Origin: CAYYMD01 sp964480425
GTDB taxonomy: Bacteria > Planctomycetota > Phycisphaerae > SM23-33
NCBI GenBank assembly: GCA_964480425.1
Contig: CAYZPY010000116.1
Coordinates: 1-7,945 of the forward strand
Length of the DNA: 7,945 bases
Direction: 5' to 3'
Both the position numbers and the translations under genes were made by a program. The notes beneath the pieces were generated by a model. The model was not told where the DNA came from. It saw nothing but the letters and a program-made list of their open reading frames with translations, and made no database searches. The stretch's first letter is position 1. Every line of letters begins with the position of its first letter. Shown here in pieces: positions 1 through 5,740 of this stretch.

Positions 1-13
1 TAGAATAATCGTG

Positions 14-232
14 TTATCGAAAATTCGAAATCAAACGTTGGGACACTCGTGGGATGAACGTAAAGATGAACCACATTATGTCCAGGCCGCCTATCTTCGT
101 CATAATGTATGTGTTGTAGATGGGTATAATCGCAGCCCATCCCGGCTGGCCTGCCTTGGTAAAGACCTTCCACATGGCGGCAACCATGAGGACAACCAGC
201 GCCAACCAAATTATTGCTCCTAATGGACCCAT
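14..232 (-). CDS. Small DUF5684-like membrane protein, apparently shortened at its C-terminus
   Basis: This 72-residue product begins with a membrane segment (about 5-23), then the stretch FTKAGQPGWAAIIPIYNTYI (24-43), which closely matches the signature of small membrane proteins of the DUF5684 type (function unknown). A second hydrophobic segment starts at about 50 (LDIMWFIFTFIP). Family members usually carry on with further hydrophobic segments and total about 100 residues or more, but here the reading turns basic and polar (RVSQRLISNFR, 62-72) and stops. The other minus-strand frames do not restore hydrophobic sequence in the bases left before the window edge. The start is well supported by AAGGAG at 240-245, 7 bases upstream, and a promoter candidate at 305-333. 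It may be a pseudogene remnant or a real short form. Confidence 0.65.
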   Translation of the reverse strand: MGPLGAIIWLALVVLMVAAMWKVFTKAGQPGWAAIIPIYNTYIMTKIGGLDIMWFIFTFIPRVSQRLISNFR

Positions 233-304
233 GGCATCTCTCCTTATTCAGACCTGCGAAACTTGCCAAAAAAACTTACCGCAAATGCACACCACACCAT
301 GCTC

Positions 305-333
305 AAAATAGAAGCCGCCGATAGCATTTTCAA
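305..333 (-). promoter_or_regulatory. Sigma-70-like promoter for the small membrane-protein gene
   Basis: On the minus strand TTGAAA (328-333; 5 of 6 to consensus) and TATTTT (305-310; 4 of 6) are separated by 17 bases. Transcription would begin near 298 and give a leader of about 66 bases before the ATG at 232. The surrounding gap, 233-430, is AT-rich and holds no gene. A convincing hairpin-plus-T-run terminator for ftsY was not found there. Confidence 0.45.
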
Positions 334-430
334 AAGAATTATTAAAAGTTATCCCAATAAATTGTGAAATAAATAATATTTACCCCCAACATCTTGAGAA
401 CATGTGTGGAATTAATTGAGTGATTATCGT

Positions 431-1348
431 TTATGCGAACATCGCCTCCACGAACGTCTCCGGGTCGAACGGTTCGACGTCTTCGTAGGTCTCGCCGAGG
501 CCCACGAACTTCACCGGCAGGTTGATCTCCTTACGGATGGCCACCACAATCCCCCCGCGCGCCGTGCCGTCGAGTTTGGCCAGAAATATCCCGCTGACGT
601 TAATGGCGTCGGTGAACGCCCTGGCCTGGCTGATGGCGTTCTGCCCGGTGGTGGCGTCGAGCACCAGCAGCGTCTCGTGGGGGGCGCCGGGTATTTTCCT
701 GGTCAACACCTTGCTTATCTTGGTCAATTCGCGCATGAGGTTCTCGGAGGTGTGCAGTCGCCCTGCGGTGTCCACCAGCAGCACGTCGGCGTGTCGTGCG
801 GTTGCGGCGTCGCAGGCGTCGAAAACAATCGCCGCCGGATCGGCGCCCGAGCCGCGGACGATGTCCACGCCGATCCGCTCTGCCCAGATGGAAAGCTGCT
901 CCACCGCCGCGGCGCGGAAGGTGTCGGTGGCGGCCAGAAGGACCTTTTTGCCCTGCTGCTTGTAATACCAGGCCAGTTTGGCCACGGACGTTGTCTTGCC
1001 CGTGCCGTTGATGCCCGCAACGAGGATGACCCCCGGCGGGTTATCCGGCAGGTGCATGGTCCTGTCGGCGCAAGGCCAGTACTTCTTCATCTCGACCTTG
1101 AGGAACTCGATGGTCTCCTCGCCGGTTTTGATGCGCTTTTCGTGATACGCCTGCTGGAGGTCCCGGATAATCTGCGCCGCGGCGGCGACGCCGATGTCGG
1201 CCTGAATGAGCATCGCCTCCAACTCGTCCAGGAGTTCGTCGTCGAGTTGCCTTCCGGACAGCAGCGAGCGTATGGCGCCGGTGAAGCGATTGCGCGTCCG
1301 CGTCAGACCGCGGGAAAACTTCTCTATCGCCTTGCGAAAAAACGCCAT
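431..1348 (-). CDS. ftsY: Signal recognition particle receptor FtsY
   Basis: FtsY is the SRP receptor GTPase. It pairs with the Ffh-ribosome complex at the cytoplasmic membrane to deliver nascent membrane and exported proteins. The 305-residue protein has a short N-terminus rich in basic and hydrophobic residues (MAFFRKAIEKFSRGL, 1-15), suitable for membrane binding, and lacks the long acidic A domain of E. coli FtsY. The N domain covers about 20-90 and the G domain 105-305. G motifs visible are G1 GINGTGKTT (112-120), G2 DTFRAAA (142-148), G3 DTAGR (193-197), G4 AKLDG (257-261, usually TKLDG) and G5 GLGE (283-286). AGAGG at 1356-1360 lies 7 bases before the ATG. It is the last gene of the ribH-nusB-ftsY run, but the inverted repeat upstream could uncouple it. 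No clear terminator follows the TAA. Confidence 0.97.
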   Translation of the reverse strand: MAFFRKAIEKFSRGLTRTRNRFTGAIRSLLSGRQLDDELLDELEAMLIQADIGVAAAAQIIRDLQQAYHEKRIKTGEETIEFLKVEMKKYWPCADRTMHLPDNPPGVILVAGINGTGKTTSVAKLAWYYKQQGKKVLLAATDTFRAAAVEQLSIWAERIGVDIVRGSGADPAAIVFDACDAATARHADVLLVDTAGRLHTSENLMRELTKISKVLTRKIPGAPHETLLVLDATTGQNAISQARAFTDAINVSGIFLAKLDGTARGGIVVAIRKEINLPVKFVGLGETYEDVEPFDPETFVEAMFA

Positions 1349-1360
1349 CGGTAATCCTCT

Positions 1361-1447
1361 ATTAGCAGGGATAAACGCAGATGAATATTAAATTTAAATA
1401 ACTCGCGTATTAATTTCCTGCTATTAACTGCGTTTATCCCGGCTGAT
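1361..1447. repeat. Inverted-repeat element between nusB and ftsY
   Basis: Arms at 1361-1380 and 1428-1447 are inverted copies matching at 18 of 20 positions, with a perfect 13-base core (GGGATAAACGCAG at 1368-1380 and its complement at 1428-1440). The 47-base loop is very AT-rich. A competing pairing exists between TAGCAGG (1363-1369) and CCTGCTA (1417-1423). The right arm overlaps the last nusB codons and supplies its TAA. The core followed by ATGAA resembles short AAACGCAGAT-type intergenic repeats I have seen in environmental bacterial genomes. It may be a small mobile repeat or an RNA hairpin controlling ftsY. There is no T-run after the stem, so intrinsic termination is unlikely. Confidence 0.7.
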
Positions 1448-1865
1448 TTTCATCTCCCGTATCCCTGCCGATGTCTTTTGCCAGGGCGTCCAGGACGCCG
1501 TTGACGAATCCGGGGCTCTTGGCCGAGGAAAATTCCCCCGCCAGTTTCATCGCCTGCGATATGACCACATTCTTCGGCGTGCGCCCCTCCAGCAGTTCCC
1601 ACGCGCCCAGGCGGAGGATGTTCCTGTCGACCAGCGCAAGTCGCGACAGTTGCCAGTTCCTGGCGTGTCGTTTTAAAAGTTCGTCGCAGGCCGGCATCTT
1701 CGCAAGCACCCCCTCGATCATCCGGCGCGCCTCTGCGAGGGCCCGGGCGGGATCCCTGCTGTCGGATATGAAATCGTCCACCAGGTCCTTTGCGCCGGGA
1801 CCCTGCACGTCCAGGCAGCACAGACCCTGAAGCGCCAGACGTCTTGAGCGGAATCGCCTGCTCAC
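1434..1865 (-). CDS. nusB: Transcription antitermination factor NusB
   Basis: NusB binds boxA RNA together with NusE (ribosomal protein S10) and supports antitermination of rRNA operons. This 143-residue protein has the usual layout: a basic N-terminus with RSRRLALQGL (7-16), then central helices and RNILRLGAWELLEG, followed by VVISQAMKLAGEFSSAKSPGFVNGVLDAL, the family's conserved C-terminal signature (split here at a non-conserved point). The GTG at 1865 was chosen because it overlaps the ribH stop as GTGA and places the conserved basic helix at the N-terminus. The frame stays open upstream to 2240 but reads as an out-of-frame shadow of ribH there. No good ribosome binding site precedes the GTG, so translational coupling to ribH is likely. 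The pair ribH-nusB is a common bacterial arrangement. The stop codon lies inside the inverted repeat that follows. Confidence 0.95.
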   Translation of the reverse strand: MSRRFRSRRLALQGLCCLDVQGPGAKDLVDDFISDSRDPARALAEARRMIEGVLAKMPACDELLKRHARNWQLSRLALVDRNILRLGAWELLEGRTPKNVVISQAMKLAGEFSSAKSPGFVNGVLDALAKDIGRDTGDENQPG

Positions 1866-2341
1866 TTTCGACCGGACGGTAGCTGCCTCATGAGGTTGAC
1901 CATTTCGATAGCCGATGCGGCGGCGTCGGCGCCCTTGTTGCCCGACTTGGCGCCTGCTCGTTCGACGGCCTGCTCGAGCGTGTCGCAGGTCAGCACGCCG
2001 AAGATGCACGGCACGCCGGTGCGGTCGGCCACGCCCGCCACGCCACGTGCGGTCTGCGTGGCGATGTACTGATTGTGGTCCGTCCCACCGCGGATTATCG
2101 CGCCCAGGCACACCACCGCCTCGAAACGCCCGCTCTGCGCCAGACGGGAGGCGATCATCGGCATCTCGTAACTTCCGGGCGACCACACGACCTCGATGTT
2201 GTCGTCGTCGGCCCCGTGCCGTCGAAGCGCATCGAGACAACCGTCAAGCAGTTTGTCGGAAACAAACTCGTTAAAGCGGCTTACGACAACCGCAAATTTC
2301 GCGTCCGGCGCCGCCAGGAGATTTCCCTGGTATTCTTTCAT
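1862..2341 (-). CDS. ribH: 6,7-dimethyl-8-ribityllumazine synthase (RibH)
   Basis: RibH condenses 5-amino-6-ribitylamino-uracil with 3,4-dihydroxy-2-butanone 4-phosphate to give lumazine, the penultimate step of riboflavin synthesis in the cytosol. The 159-residue length is normal for the family. Visible motifs are SRFNEF (21-26, substrate pocket), SPGSYEMP (54-61, usually PGA.E.P), GAIIRGGTDHNQYI (80-93, with H89 as the presumed catalytic histidine), FGVLTCDTLEQAVERAG (114-130) and NKGADAA (135-141). The start at 2341 was chosen because AGGAG at 2351-2355 is 9 bases upstream and the candidate promoter would initiate near 2362. In-frame ATGs at 2368 and 2440 fall inside or before that promoter and before the conserved N-terminus. 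The TGA stop overlaps the GTG of nusB. No other riboflavin gene is in the window. Confidence 0.97.
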   Translation of the reverse strand: MKEYQGNLLAAPDAKFAVVVSRFNEFVSDKLLDGCLDALRRHGADDDNIEVVWSPGSYEMPMIASRLAQSGRFEAVVCLGAIIRGGTDHNQYIATQTARGVAGVADRTGVPCIFGVLTCDTLEQAVERAGAKSGNKGADAAASAIEMVNLMRQLPSGRK

Positions 2342-2369
2342 ATCTTTGTGCTCCTGTTTTGAACACATC

Positions 2370-2398
2370 AGTATAAACCTCAACGCCCCCCTCGGCAA
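2370..2398 (-). promoter_or_regulatory. Sigma-70-like promoter for ribH-nusB-ftsY
   Basis: On the minus strand, TTGCCG (2393-2398; 4 of 6 to the -35 consensus) and TATACT (2370-2375; 5 of 6 to the -10 consensus) are separated by exactly 17 bases. Transcription would start near 2362-2363, leaving a leader of about 22 bases that contains the AGGAG of ribH. A leader this short leaves no room for an FMN riboswitch, and none was seen upstream. Assigned by eye. Confidence 0.5.
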
Positions 2399-2414
2399 TG
2401 CCGACGTTGGGGTT
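2376..2414 (-). terminator. Nested inverted repeat after the membrane-protein gene, possible terminator
   Basis: Outer arms at 2376-2385 and 2405-2414 pair at 9 of 10 positions, with a single C/A mismatch. Inside them is a second perfect inverted repeat, TCGGCA and TGCCGA at 2392-2397 and 2399-2404, separated by one base. On the minus strand the structure begins two bases after the TAA of the upstream gene and is followed by only three T residues. It could be a weak intrinsic terminator, a processing hairpin or an operator. The inner palindrome covers most of the candidate -35 box for ribH, so it may affect initiation as well as termination. Confidence 0.45.
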
Positions 2415-3221
2415 TTACGCCCTGTTGGATAAATACGCAAAAAGGAAAATCATCTGCGTGAGAATATTCGTTGCCAGAAGCGCCTTTCGCCCCAATCCGC
2501 CGCAGCGTCTGACAATCAGCCATCCCCCGCCGATAGCGACAAAGACCGTCGCCGCCGGTATGCTCAACTGCGTCCACGGCAGATAATTGAAATAAAGCAC
2601 GGTCGCGGCCAGTATTCCGCCCAGAAACCCTGTGACGATAAGCGGCTCGCAACCTGCCGCCAGGGCGCGGGTCGGGCGGTCCGTCCGCTCGCCCGGTCGG
2701 CAGAACTGCGGAAGCGCCAGCATTGCCCATCCGCCCCACAACGGCATCATAAGCAAGACCCTGTACATCGCCCGAGGTCTAATCCACCGCCACGCCGCCG
2801 GAAGGTACGTCGGCCAGTCCGGCTTCCATCCCTTAATGCCCAGAAGACCAAGGGCAAAAATCACCACGATAACGCCACCGCCAAGCGCCCTTTCCGAGGC
2901 GTCGTCCCCCGCGATAACCTCTCCCAGCGACAGCACCGCACGTCGGTATATCCAGGCGGTCATCACCGCCAGAGTCAGCGCCACGGGCGCCAGGGGAAAA
3001 TCGTACGAATACCAGTCGAACAGCCGCAATCCGCCCTCCCACAGACCTATGGAAACCAGACCCCACGCCAGGGAGATTATCATTATCCCCGCCCAGGAGT
3101 ACTTCAACCTTCCCGCTGCGCACTTCGCCAGGCGCCCCGGGTCGGCGGTGAGGTAGAGATACCCCGGCTGGATAACTATCCTGTATGCGCCGTTTATAAT
3201 TTGGCTCGTTTTTTTGAGCAT
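2415..3221 (-). CDS. Polytopic membrane protein of unknown family
   Basis: I do not recognise this 268-residue protein. Hydrophobic stretches at about 43-62, 75-92, 113-130, 151-171, 190-212, 219-237 and 248-264 predict six or seven membrane segments after a polar N-terminus of about 40 residues that should be cytoplasmic. Loops carry basic runs (RRC at 238-240, GRK at 244-246) and a charged segment, CRPGERTDRPTR (174-185). No conserved catalytic motif, cysteine pair or nucleotide-binding signature stands out. The start is supported by GGTGAT at 3225-3230, which matches the extended anti-16S sequence but lies only 3 bases from the ATG. The gene begins 33 bases after the TPR gene, so it probably shares that transcript. 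Its TAA stop leads straight into the nested inverted repeat before ribH. The layout loosely recalls Yip1-like membrane proteins, but I would not assign it. Confidence 0.8.
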   Translation of the reverse strand: MLKKTSQIINGAYRIVIQPGYLYLTADPGRLAKCAAGRLKYSWAGIMIISLAWGLVSIGLWEGGLRLFDWYSYDFPLAPVALTLAVMTAWIYRRAVLSLGEVIAGDDASERALGGGVIVVIFALGLLGIKGWKPDWPTYLPAAWRWIRPRAMYRVLLMMPLWGGWAMLALPQFCRPGERTDRPTRALAAGCEPLIVTGFLGGILAATVLYFNYLPWTQLSIPAATVFVAIGGGWLIVRRCGGLGRKALLATNILTQMIFLFAYLSNRA

Positions 3222-3254
3222 GCCATCACCGCCCGCGCGAGCAAAATCCGGCCC

Positions 3255-5684
3255 TTAGCGCCCTCCCACGGTCTTGCCAAACGCCGAAGCCATCAGTCGC
3301 ACCATCTCGTGGGTGTCCTGCGCGTAATAATCGATAATGGTCGTCTGCTTGACCCTGTCGCTTGCGCCCAGCAACTCGACCAGACGGAACTTGACAATAG
3401 CCGGCGCCTGCCTGTCGTTTACTATGGGCGCCATCAGCGAGATTATCCTGCTGTCCAACTCGACGTACTGCATGTACGTCAGCGATTCTGCCCGCACCAC
3501 GGGGGAGTCGTCTTCCAGTGCGGCCTTGGTCATCGTCAGCAGCACGGGCTTTTTAATCACGCCGGTGAGTTGTTTGGGCGGGGCGCTTCGTCCGATCTCG
3601 ACCCCGCGCGCCAGCGCCAACAGCGACGCGATCTGCCTTGCTGCACGCATGCGGACCTGTATGTCGCCTTTTTGCAGGTCCCTGACAATCAGCCCCATCA
3701 GGCGTCTGTACGCGTCCGGCCAGGTCCCGCGGTCGTCCGGATTAAAATCCGACATGTTGCCCTGCAAGCGATGCCACCTCAGCAAGCCAGCGCGCGTGAC
3801 CCGTACGTCGCCGGCATCTATCTTCGGGGCGGCGCTGACGATATTTACGCCCTGCTGCACCGGATCGACAACAACCTTGATACTCATCGTAAAGGTATCC
3901 AAAGGTCGACGGGCGAGATATCTCTCCAGTTCGCCCACGTCTATGCGGACACTGCGGCTGATGCTCTTACCGGGCGCAAGCCGCGCCGGGGCAGGGAGGT
4001 TCAATATCGGGAGGTTGCCGAAGGTCCGCTTCTCCCCGTCGCTATCGGTCAGATTGACGATGAAGCCAACCGAGGGCCTGATCAGCCCCCACTGCCCCAG
4101 CGGCACGTCGATGTCGCCTCTGTTCGTCAGCGTCACCGAAAGGCGCACCGCCTCGCCGACGGGAACCGGCCGGGGGGGAATCCCTATCCGCACGGAGATA
4201 AATTCGCTCGGCGCCCGCAGCATTCGCAGGTAGCGGCGGTCGAATTTCCTGACAACCTCGGCGATTTTGTCGGCCTTGTCGGGGGCGGGCGGCATCTCAA
4301 CGTCGTGCTCTTCGGCCACGGTCGAGAGTTGCCGATAGGCCGGACCGGAGCGAGTGAGTTCGGCGCCGGCGAGTATCACACGTCGGGCATCTTCGTTCCT
4401 GCCAGCCTCGAAGTAATGCTCCGCCAGGTACGCCGCGGCGTAAACGTCGCTGTCCAGAAGTTTCTCCAGGCGCTGCCTTCCGGAGGCGACCAGTTCCTCC
4501 CTTCCGGAGACGAGTTCCGCCGCGCCCAGTATCCGCTTCAGGACCGGGTCGCGACCGACGGACCCTTCCGCCTGGCGCGCGTAACCAAGAGCGACCGCGG
4601 GACGCTCGAGCGTGTGGAGGTTGAACCACGCCAGTTCCATCAGGAATGCGGGCTTCAGCTCCGCGGCCGATTTCCTGGTTTTGTAATATTCCTCCATCCG
4701 GTCGATAACACGCCGGGCGTCCTGTTCGCGCCCTGCGGCGCGATAGGTCTCGACCATAAGCGAGAGGAAATCGGTGTCCTGTTCGAATTTTTCAATTCTC
4801 GGCTGGAATATCTCGATCGCCCTGCGGTATTGTCCGGCGTCCAGCAGTGCGCTGAGGTACGCCAGCGCGAAATCAGGCTGGTCCGGTCCGGTCGCCGGCG
4901 CGCCGGCAAGGGCGTCGAAAAATTCCAGCGCACCGGAGTAAAGCCCCTTGTCGCCCATGGCGAGCGCCACGTCCATTGCGGTGGCCACCGCCTCGGGATT
5001 GCGCCTTCCGGCGACAAGGTCAAGCATGCGTGCGATGCGACCCTCGATGGGCATGTCCTCCTTGCCGGAAAGTTCCAGCAGGCCCTTTATGGCGGTGGGA
5101 TTGTACTTGTCCAGCGAAAGCGCCTCCCGCAGCATTTGGCGGGCCTGTTCGAGGTCGCCCCGGGCGCGATATATATACGCCAACTGGGACATCGCCTCGG
5201 CGCAAAGGGCGTCGGAAAGGTCGTCGCGCGATATCTGTTCAGTGAGGAAAGAGACCCTTTGCTCGGTGTCCCTGTCCCTCATGTCCAGGTTCAGCCCCAG
5301 CCACCGCATCGCTGTTTCGTGATCTTCGGGGCATGCCCTGCGAAGGACCTCCACGGCAGCGAGTTCCTTTTCGATTTGACCCTGCGACCTGTATACGAAC
5401 GCCAGTAGGCGGTTGACTTCCTCGTCTTTTCCGTCGAGACGATGCGCATAGCGCACCAGCGCGACCATTCGTTCTGCCCGGTTAGGCACATGGGGAGAAA
5501 ACGCCATGTTCTGTGCCGAGTGCCTCAGACTCTCTATCGCCGCAACTCTGGCGGGGTAAGGGATTCTATCTTCGACCCGGTCGGGTCGGGTTTCGGCGGC
5601 TTGCGTCTCCTGAGCCATACACGGGCGCGCTGCAGGCGCGAACGAGCACATCACCCACAATATAAAGGCAATACACCTTTTCAT
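3255..5684 (-). CDS. Large secreted TPR/HEAT-like repeat protein of unknown function
   Basis: This 809-residue protein has an N-terminal export signal (MKRC, hydrophobic core at about 5-17, likely cleavage after CMA at 22-24). Residues about 65-205 and 265-440 are helix-turn-helix repeats of TPR type, for example LAYIYRARGDLEQARQMLRE (168-187), AYLSALLDAGQYRRAIEIF (275-293) and AYLAEHYFEAGRNEDARRVI (418-437). Residues about 495-635 look beta-rich, with RLSVTLTNRGDIDVPLG (514-530) resembling an immunoglobulin-like or CARDB-type fold. Residues about 655-805 are helical and resemble HEAT repeats, for example VRMRAARQIASLLALA (677-692) and SPVVRAESLTYMQYVELD (727-744). No catalytic motif is evident. 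A periplasmic scaffold or assembly role is inferred. GGGAG lies 9 bases before the ATG. Its start is 56 bases after the PDZ gene, suggesting co-transcription. The domain boundaries were placed by eye. Confidence 0.85.
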   Translation of the reverse strand: MKRCIAFILWVMCSFAPAARPCMAQETQAAETRPDRVEDRIPYPARVAAIESLRHSAQNMAFSPHVPNRAERMVALVRYAHRLDGKDEEVNRLLAFVYRSQGQIEKELAAVEVLRRACPEDHETAMRWLGLNLDMRDRDTEQRVSFLTEQISRDDLSDALCAEAMSQLAYIYRARGDLEQARQMLREALSLDKYNPTAIKGLLELSGKEDMPIEGRIARMLDLVAGRRNPEAVATAMDVALAMGDKGLYSGALEFFDALAGAPATGPDQPDFALAYLSALLDAGQYRRAIEIFQPRIEKFEQDTDFLSLMVETYRAAGREQDARRVIDRMEEYYKTRKSAAELKPAFLMELAWFNLHTLERPAVALGYARQAEGSVGRDPVLKRILGAAELVSGREELVASGRQRLEKLLDSDVYAAAYLAEHYFEAGRNEDARRVILAGAELTRSGPAYRQLSTVAEEHDVEMPPAPDKADKIAEVVRKFDRRYLRMLRAPSEFISVRIGIPPRPVPVGEAVRLSVTLTNRGDIDVPLGQWGLIRPSVGFIVNLTDSDGEKRTFGNLPILNLPAPARLAPGKSISRSVRIDVGELERYLARRPLDTFTMSIKVVVDPVQQGVNIVSAAPKIDAGDVRVTRAGLLRWHRLQGNMSDFNPDDRGTWPDAYRRLMGLIVRDLQKGDIQVRMRAARQIASLLALARGVEIGRSAPPKQLTGVIKKPVLLTMTKAALEDDSPVVRAESLTYMQYVELDSRIISLMAPIVNDRQAPAIVKFRLVELLGASDRVKQTTIIDYYAQDTHEMVRLMASAFGKTVGGR

Positions 5685-5740
5685 GACGGGGTTCTCCCAT
5701 CAACGTCACAATGTCCGCTCGAACCTGCCCGCCGCACTTT

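Noticed and set aside
234..430. Small RNA or short gene in the gap after ftsY
   Set aside because: No open frame with a ribosome binding site, and no stable GC-rich stem was visible; only a promoter-like sequence could be supported.
416..1354. A 312-codon open frame on the plus strand opposite ftsY
   Set aside because: Again in exact antisense register with a gene of certain identity; openness reflects the absence of TTA, CTA and TCA codons in ftsY.
1349..1433. Intrinsic terminator between nusB and ftsY
   Set aside because: The inverted repeat has a 47-base AT-rich loop and no T-run after the right-hand stem on the minus strand, so it fits a repeat element better than a terminator.
1866..2240. 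Upstream extension of the nusB frame to 2240
   Set aside because: This part reads ribH out of frame and gives an Arg/Gly-rich sequence with no NusB similarity; the GTG at 1865 fits the family N-terminus.
2342..2414. FMN riboswitch upstream of ribH
   Set aside because: The gap is only 73 bases, and none of the conserved RFN-element segments was seen.
2342..2440. Upstream extension of ribH to ATG codons at 2368 or 2440
   Set aside because: These starts lie in or before the candidate promoter and hairpin, and the 2341 ATG has a well-spaced AGGAG and the family-typical N-terminus.
3201..5408. A 735-codon open frame on the plus strand opposite the TPR/HEAT gene
   Set aside because: It is in exact codon register with the minus-strand gene, so plus-strand stops could only come from TTA, CTA or TCA codons, which GC-rich genes avoid. 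The product is rich in Arg, Gly and His without domain features, whereas the minus product has a signal peptide and repeats.
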